A stretch of 64,000 nucleotides of DNA, taken from assembly GCF_003240565.2 (NCBI RefSeq), contig NZ_CP117255.1:2480001-2544000 (forward strand). The letters are read 5' to 3'. Position numbers and translations under genes: made by a program. The stretch is from Rhizobium tumorigenes. GTDB taxonomy: Bacteria > Pseudomonadota > Alphaproteobacteria > Rhizobiales > Rhizobiaceae. Below are positions 60,596 to 64,000 of the stretch, in pieces. The notes beneath the pieces are model-generated. The model saw only the letters and a list, made by a program, of their open reading frames with translations, was not told the DNA's origin and did no database searches. The stretch's first letter is position 1, and each line of letters begins with the position of its first letter.

Positions 60596-61489
60596 ATGGA
60601 TACCCTCACCCGCATACGCGCCTTCATCGATGTCGTCGAAGCCGAGGGTTTTTCGGCCGCCGCCCGCAAGACCGGGCGCTCGAAGGCGCTGCTGTCGAAA
60701 TATGTGCGGGAACTCGAAGACGAACTCGGCGCGCTGCTGCTCAACCGGACCACCCGGCAATTCTCCATGACGGAAGCTGGCCACACCTATTTTCGCACCG
60801 CCTCCGATATCCTGAAAGAGATCGACAATCTCGCCGACCTCGTCCGTGAAAACAATGTCCAGCTCAAAGGCCGACTGAAGGTTTCGGTGCCGCGCACCTT
60901 CATGGATGCCGATGTCGGCCAGTCGCTGATCGACTTTGCCAAGGAAAACCCGGATCTTTCGCTGGAGATCGCTGCAGAGGACCGCTTCGTGGACCTGATC
61001 GAGGAAGGCTTCGACGTCGCCGTGCGCGTCACCAAGCTCGAGGATTCCGGCATGATCGCCCGGAAAATCTCGGATTTCCGCGTGCATATCTGCGCCACGC
61101 AGGAGTTTCTCGACCGCCATCAGCCCCTCGATCATCCGAGCGACCTTTCCCGCATCCCCTTCATCATCGACACCAACAACCGCGCGCAGGGCAGCATCCG
61201 ATTCTGCAACGCCGACAGCACCTGGTTTAATGTCCCCGTTACCGGCCCGATGGAGGTCAACAGCCCGCATGCGACATTGCGCGCCGCGCTGGTCGGCATC
61301 GGTTTTGCCATCGTCCCGGACTTTATCGCCCGCAAGAGCATCGAGAGCGGCGCACTGGTGACATTGTTCAACGACTATATACCGACAGATCGCGGCATCT
61401 ACGCCGTCTACCCCCATCGGCGCTACCTGCCGGCAAAGGTACGCATCTTCGTCGACTACCTGCACAACTGGTTTCGCAAGAACGGCTAG
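60596..61489 (+). CDS. LysR family transcriptional regulator
   Basis: A 297-residue LysR regulator. The HTH lies in residues 1-60 (VVEAEGFSAAARKTGRSKAL, then LSKYVRELEDELGALLLNRT), and the effector domain follows (PRTFMDADVGQSL). ATG 60596 was chosen as the start of the HTH. It is divergent from the decarboxylase leader, but its target is unknown. The C-terminal part is complete (WFRKNG). Confidence 0.88.
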   Translation: MDTLTRIRAFIDVVEAEGFSAAARKTGRSKALLSKYVRELEDELGALLLNRTTRQFSMTEAGHTYFRTASDILKEIDNLADLVRENNVQLKGRLKVSVPRTFMDADVGQSLIDFAKENPDLSLEIAAEDRFVDLIEEGFDVAVRVTKLEDSGMIARKISDFRVHICATQEFLDRHQPLDHPSDLSRIPFIIDTNNRAQGSIRFCNADSTWFNVPVTGPMEVNSPHATLRAALVGIGFAIVPDFIARKSIESGALVTLFNDYIPTDRGIYAVYPHRRYLPAKVRIFVDYLHNWFRKNG

Positions 61490-61578
61490 CTCCCTGCCCA
61501 CTCGGACCGGTCCCAATTCCGTCTCATTTTTTCACGAAGTTGCACCATGAACGATGACCTGCGATGCGCCGAGGGCTC

Positions 61579-62223
61579 ATGAAGAAAACAACCCTCCTGC
61601 TCGCCGCAATGCTGTTGATGGCGCCCGCCGCAGCATTTGCCCACCCGCATATTTTCGTGCAGGCGCGGCTTGAGGTGGTGGCCGGCGATGATGGCAATGT
61701 CAAGGAGCTACAGAATGTCTGGCGGTTCGACGAAGTATTCTCGTCTTCGGTGCTGATGGATTTCGACAAGAACGCCAATCTGAAGCTCGACCCGGACGAA
61801 CTGACCGCAGTCGGCGCCACCGTGCGCGATTCGCTTGCCGACTACGATTACTACGTGAACATGTCGTTGAACGGAAAGGCGATTAAGGTGAACAAGCCTG
61901 ATGTCATTCACGTCGACTACAAGGACGGACAGTTGTTGATGTTCTTCAAGGTCTCGCCAGCCGAGCCGATGCCGATGAAGGGCAACCGCCTTTCCTTCGG
62001 CATCTACGACCCGACGCTCTACACCTCGATCGACTTCCCGACAGACGGCGACCTGGTGACCATGGGCAGCACCTTCAAATCCTGCACCACGAAGGTCGTG
62101 CGCCCCGACCCGGACGAGGTCATCGCCGAGAACAAGTCATCGCTGACCGACGCCTTCTTCAACGACCCAACCGGGACGACCATGTCGAAACTGTTTGCAA
62201 CACGGATCGATGCCCAATGCTGA
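61579..62223 (+). CDS. DUF1007 family exported protein
   Basis: A 214-residue protein with a signal peptide (MKKTTLLLAAMLLMAPAAA, cleaved near AFA) followed by HPHIFVQARLEV, the family start; its histidines may bind metal. WRFDEVFSSSVLMDFDKN is typical of DUF1007, which occurs beside NicO transporters. Its stop overlaps the next gene start by seven bases. It is probably a periplasmic metal-binding or receptor component. Confidence 0.85.
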   Translation: MKKTTLLLAAMLLMAPAAAFAHPHIFVQARLEVVAGDDGNVKELQNVWRFDEVFSSSVLMDFDKNANLKLDPDELTAVGATVRDSLADYDYYVNMSLNGKAIKVNKPDVIHVDYKDGQLLMFFKVSPAEPMPMKGNRLSFGIYDPTLYTSIDFPTDGDLVTMGSTFKSCTTKVVRPDPDEVIAENKSSLTDAFFNDPTGTTMSKLFATRIDAQC

Positions 62224-63296
62224 ACCGCCGCCTTGCCTTTGCGTCGCTTGCAGTTGCGCTCCTCCTTGCCGCAACCGGCTTCGCGCACGCCACTGGATCA
62301 CCCCTCGGCATCGGCACCGCCGAACCGAGCTTCCAGCCTATCGGCGGTCCACTTGCGCCTATCTTCCTCTACGTCAACGAACAGCAGCAGGCATTTTACC
62401 GCGCCCTGACCCAGTCGATTGGCGCCATGCGCAAGGATCCCTGGCAACTCTCGACGCTGATCGGGCTATCCTTTGCCTACGGAATTTTCCATGCTGCCGG
62501 TCCCGGCCACGGCAAGGCGGTGATCTCGTCCTACATGGTTGCGAACGAGATCCAGTTGAAACGCGGCATCGCGATTTCCTTCGTGTCCGCCTTCGTCCAG
62601 GGCGTGGTTGCCATTGCCGTCGTTGCTGCCGCCTATTTCGTGCTGCGGGGTAGCGGCATCACCATGACCGAAGCGACCAACGCCATGGAGATCTCCTCCT
62701 TTGTTATGGTCATACTGTTCGGCTGCTGGCTGCTGTTTCGGAAATTGCGCTCTATGATGCGCGCGATGCCCGAGCGCCGCATGGAAATGGCGACCCCTGC
62801 CGGCCCTGTCAGCGTGGCGCTGTTCGACAGCGGCGCCTTCGCGCGCAATGACGCAACCGTGGCATCTGCCGGCCAGTTCAACTGCGATGCCCCGACCCTT
62901 GGAACGGCCGGGGTGGTCTGCGAGGATTGCGGACGCCCGCACCTGCCCGATCCCTTGCTTCTGAAGGCGGAGCATTTCAGCGCGCGTGAAGCCTGGTCGG
63001 CCATTGTCGCAGTTGGCCTTCGCCCCTGCTCCGGCGCCCTACTGGTCATGACCTTCGCAATGCTCAATGGCCTGCTGCTGGGCGGCGTGCTGTCGGTGTT
63101 CGCCATGTCGCTTGGCACGGCCATCACCGTATCGATGCTGGCGATCATGGCCGTTACTGCCAAGGGGCTCGCGATGCGACTGGCCGGCCCGGGATCGGCG
63201 AAATCCACCTGGGTGGGCAACGGCATAGAACTGCTCGGGGCTGTCTTCGTGATTGCAACGGGTATCGTCCTGCTGGGCGCGTCGTTGCAGACCTAG
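62217..63296 (+). CDS. NicO family nickel/cobalt-type transporter
   Basis: A 359-residue inner-membrane protein. After an N-terminal signal-like segment, the family motif HAAGPGHGKAVISSY lies near residue 91, and a second motif region GLRPCSGALLVMTF near 265. About six to seven membrane segments are seen. The long cytoplasmic or periplasmic loop (residues 190-250) holds GVVCEDCGRPH with a Cys pair. It is translationally coupled to the DUF1007 gene. The transported ion (Ni, Co, Zn or other) is unknown. Confidence 0.87.
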   Translation: MLNRRLAFASLAVALLLAATGFAHATGSPLGIGTAEPSFQPIGGPLAPIFLYVNEQQQAFYRALTQSIGAMRKDPWQLSTLIGLSFAYGIFHAAGPGHGKAVISSYMVANEIQLKRGIAISFVSAFVQGVVAIAVVAAAYFVLRGSGITMTEATNAMEISSFVMVILFGCWLLFRKLRSMMRAMPERRMEMATPAGPVSVALFDSGAFARNDATVASAGQFNCDAPTLGTAGVVCEDCGRPHLPDPLLLKAEHFSAREAWSAIVAVGLRPCSGALLVMTFAMLNGLLLGGVLSVFAMSLGTAITVSMLAIMAVTAKGLAMRLAGPGSAKSTWVGNGIELLGAVFVIATGIVLLGASLQT

Positions 63297-63299
63297 AGA

Positions 63300-63515
63300 T
63301 CAGGACCGGTTGCGTCGCTGGTACCGCGCCCGCAGCCAGAAGATCAAGAAGAAGCAAAGAATGACGGCTGCGCCAAAACCCGTCGCCAGCCAGGGCGAAA
63401 ACTGCCCGATCCACAACACCGCGTCCGGCATGAGGTAAAGCACCGTGCCAGCGCCGAGGAGAATGATCGCTGCAGCAATGGCTGACGATCGGTTTTCCGA
63501 CTTTTTATCGGTCAA
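63300..63515 (-). CDS. Small two-segment membrane protein
   Basis: A 71-residue protein with two hydrophobic segments (residues 13-33 and 43-62, TGFGAAVILCFFLIFWL) and a basic C-terminal tail (RARYQRRNRS). The start is TTG 63515 with GGGGTAGG upstream; no ATG is available in the frame before the first segment. It is convergent with the NicO gene (three bases apart). No family recognised. Confidence 0.55.
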   Translation of the reverse strand: MTDKKSENRSSAIAAAIILLGAGTVLYLMPDAVLWIGQFSPWLATGFGAAVILCFFLIFWLRARYQRRNRS

Positions 63516-63614
63516 GCAGCCTACCCCTTGAAGCGCCGACGGCGCCGTGACGCTTCGGTAGCCGATCGATGGCGAACTGCAGGTCCGACCCGGACCGGCA
63601 GTCTCGAACGCGTA

Positions 63615-64000
63615 TCAGCCGCGCAGTGCCGCAGCTTCGGCCGCGAGCTTCGTGATGCCGGCCCAGTCGCCCGAAGCGATCAGTTCCTTTGGCGCCACCC
63701 AAGACCCGCCGACGCAGATCACATTCGGCAACGACAGATAATCGCGAGCATTTTTGAGAGATACGCCACCCGTCGGGCAGAACATCGTGCCGGCCAGCGG
63801 CGACGAAAGCGCCTTGAGATAGCCGGCACCGCCTGCCTGCTCGGCGGGGAAGAACTTCAGCACCTGATAGCCTTCTTCGCGCAGCGCCATGACTTCGCTC
63901 GCGGTCGCTGCACCCGGCAGCAGGGGAACGCTCGACTGTCTCGCGACATCGAGCAACTCCTGCGTCGTGCCGGGGCTGACGATAAATTTCGAACCGGCTT
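63615..64000 (-). CDS. eda: 2-dehydro-3-deoxy-phosphogluconate aldolase (partial, 5' end outside window)
   Basis: The C-terminal 128 residues of a KDPG aldolase. The residues [19 protein letters not shown] enter at the window edge. [11 protein letters not shown] holds the Schiff-base lysine. [19 protein letters not shown] and [14 protein letters not shown] are family hallmarks. The enzyme cleaves KDPG into pyruvate and glyceraldehyde-3-phosphate in the Entner-Doudoroff pathway, a main sugar route in rhizobia. The stop is at 63615; the start lies beyond 64000. Confidence 0.92.
   Translation of the reverse strand, partial: AGSKFIVSPGTTQELLDVARQSSVPLLPGAATASEVMALREEGYQVLKFFPAEQAGGAGYLKALSSPLAGTMFCPTGGVSLKNARDYLSLPNVICVGGSWVAPKELIASGDWAGITKLAAEAAALRG

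Overview
The window is high-GC, gene-dense chromosomal DNA from an alphaproteobacterium, most likely Rhizobiaceae (the Rhizobium/Agrobacterium/Ensifer group). The evidence is a CpdR single-domain response regulator beside a tRNA-Val(GAC), a glgP-glgB-glgC-glgA-pgm-glgX operon, a soxBDAG heterotetrameric sarcosine oxidase operon, a RIME-like palindromic repeat, a PLP ornithine/lysine decarboxylase with a long structured leader, and an aa3-type cytochrome oxidase subunit IV of the alphaproteobacterial type. All assignments come from reading the sequence; no database search was run.

Layout. 1-1331: a partial N-formylglutamate amidohydrolase, cpdR and tRNA-Val. 1332-1986: an AT-richer stretch without a convincing gene. 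1987-9145: a 1334-residue protein built almost wholly of Ser/Thr-rich octapeptides, then an OGT/SPINDLY-like TPR glycosyltransferase and a DUF3431-type protein. This is the most unusual region and may be a dedicated glycosyltransferase-substrate pair. 9298-12105: a run of small proteins, several exported and none with an assignable function. 12482-15241: a TerC-like DUF475 membrane protein and a mannose-1-phosphate guanylyltransferase/isomerase. 15391-22023: a three-gene transglutaminase / circularly permuted ATP-grasp / alpha-E operon, a predicted peptide-ligation system of unknown substrate. 22141-23334: a TadG-like protein with a von Willebrand A domain, followed by a terminator.

23598-34621: the complete glycogen operon (phosphorylase, branching enzyme, ADP-glucose pyrophosphorylase, synthase, phosphoglucomutase, debranching enzyme), packed with gaps of 20 bases or less. 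34698-35189: a MaoC-like hydratase. 35333-40694: soxG, soxA, soxD and soxB on the minus strand, with a RIME-like palindrome between soxB and soxD. 40953-42709: a divergent AraC regulator/SDR pair. 42710-43446: a gap holding a decayed rpsU copy, followed by a TPR lipoprotein gene.

44466-64000 is a mixed region: a DAO-type oxidoreductase, the COX IV-like subunit, an N-acyl amino acid synthase-like GNAT protein, a membrane GGDEF/EAL protein with a degenerate GGDEF motif, an orphan TRAP binding protein, a class I glutamine amidotransferase hydrolase, a D-2-hydroxyacid dehydrogenase, LacI and MarR regulators, a creatininase-like amidohydrolase, a Phd/VapC toxin-antitoxin pair, a CobW-family metallochaperone (His-rich, with a Zur-like box upstream) coupled to a WD40 gene, a GNAT, the decarboxylase with its leader RNA, a LysR regulator, a DUF1007/NicO metal-transport pair, a small membrane protein and the end of eda.
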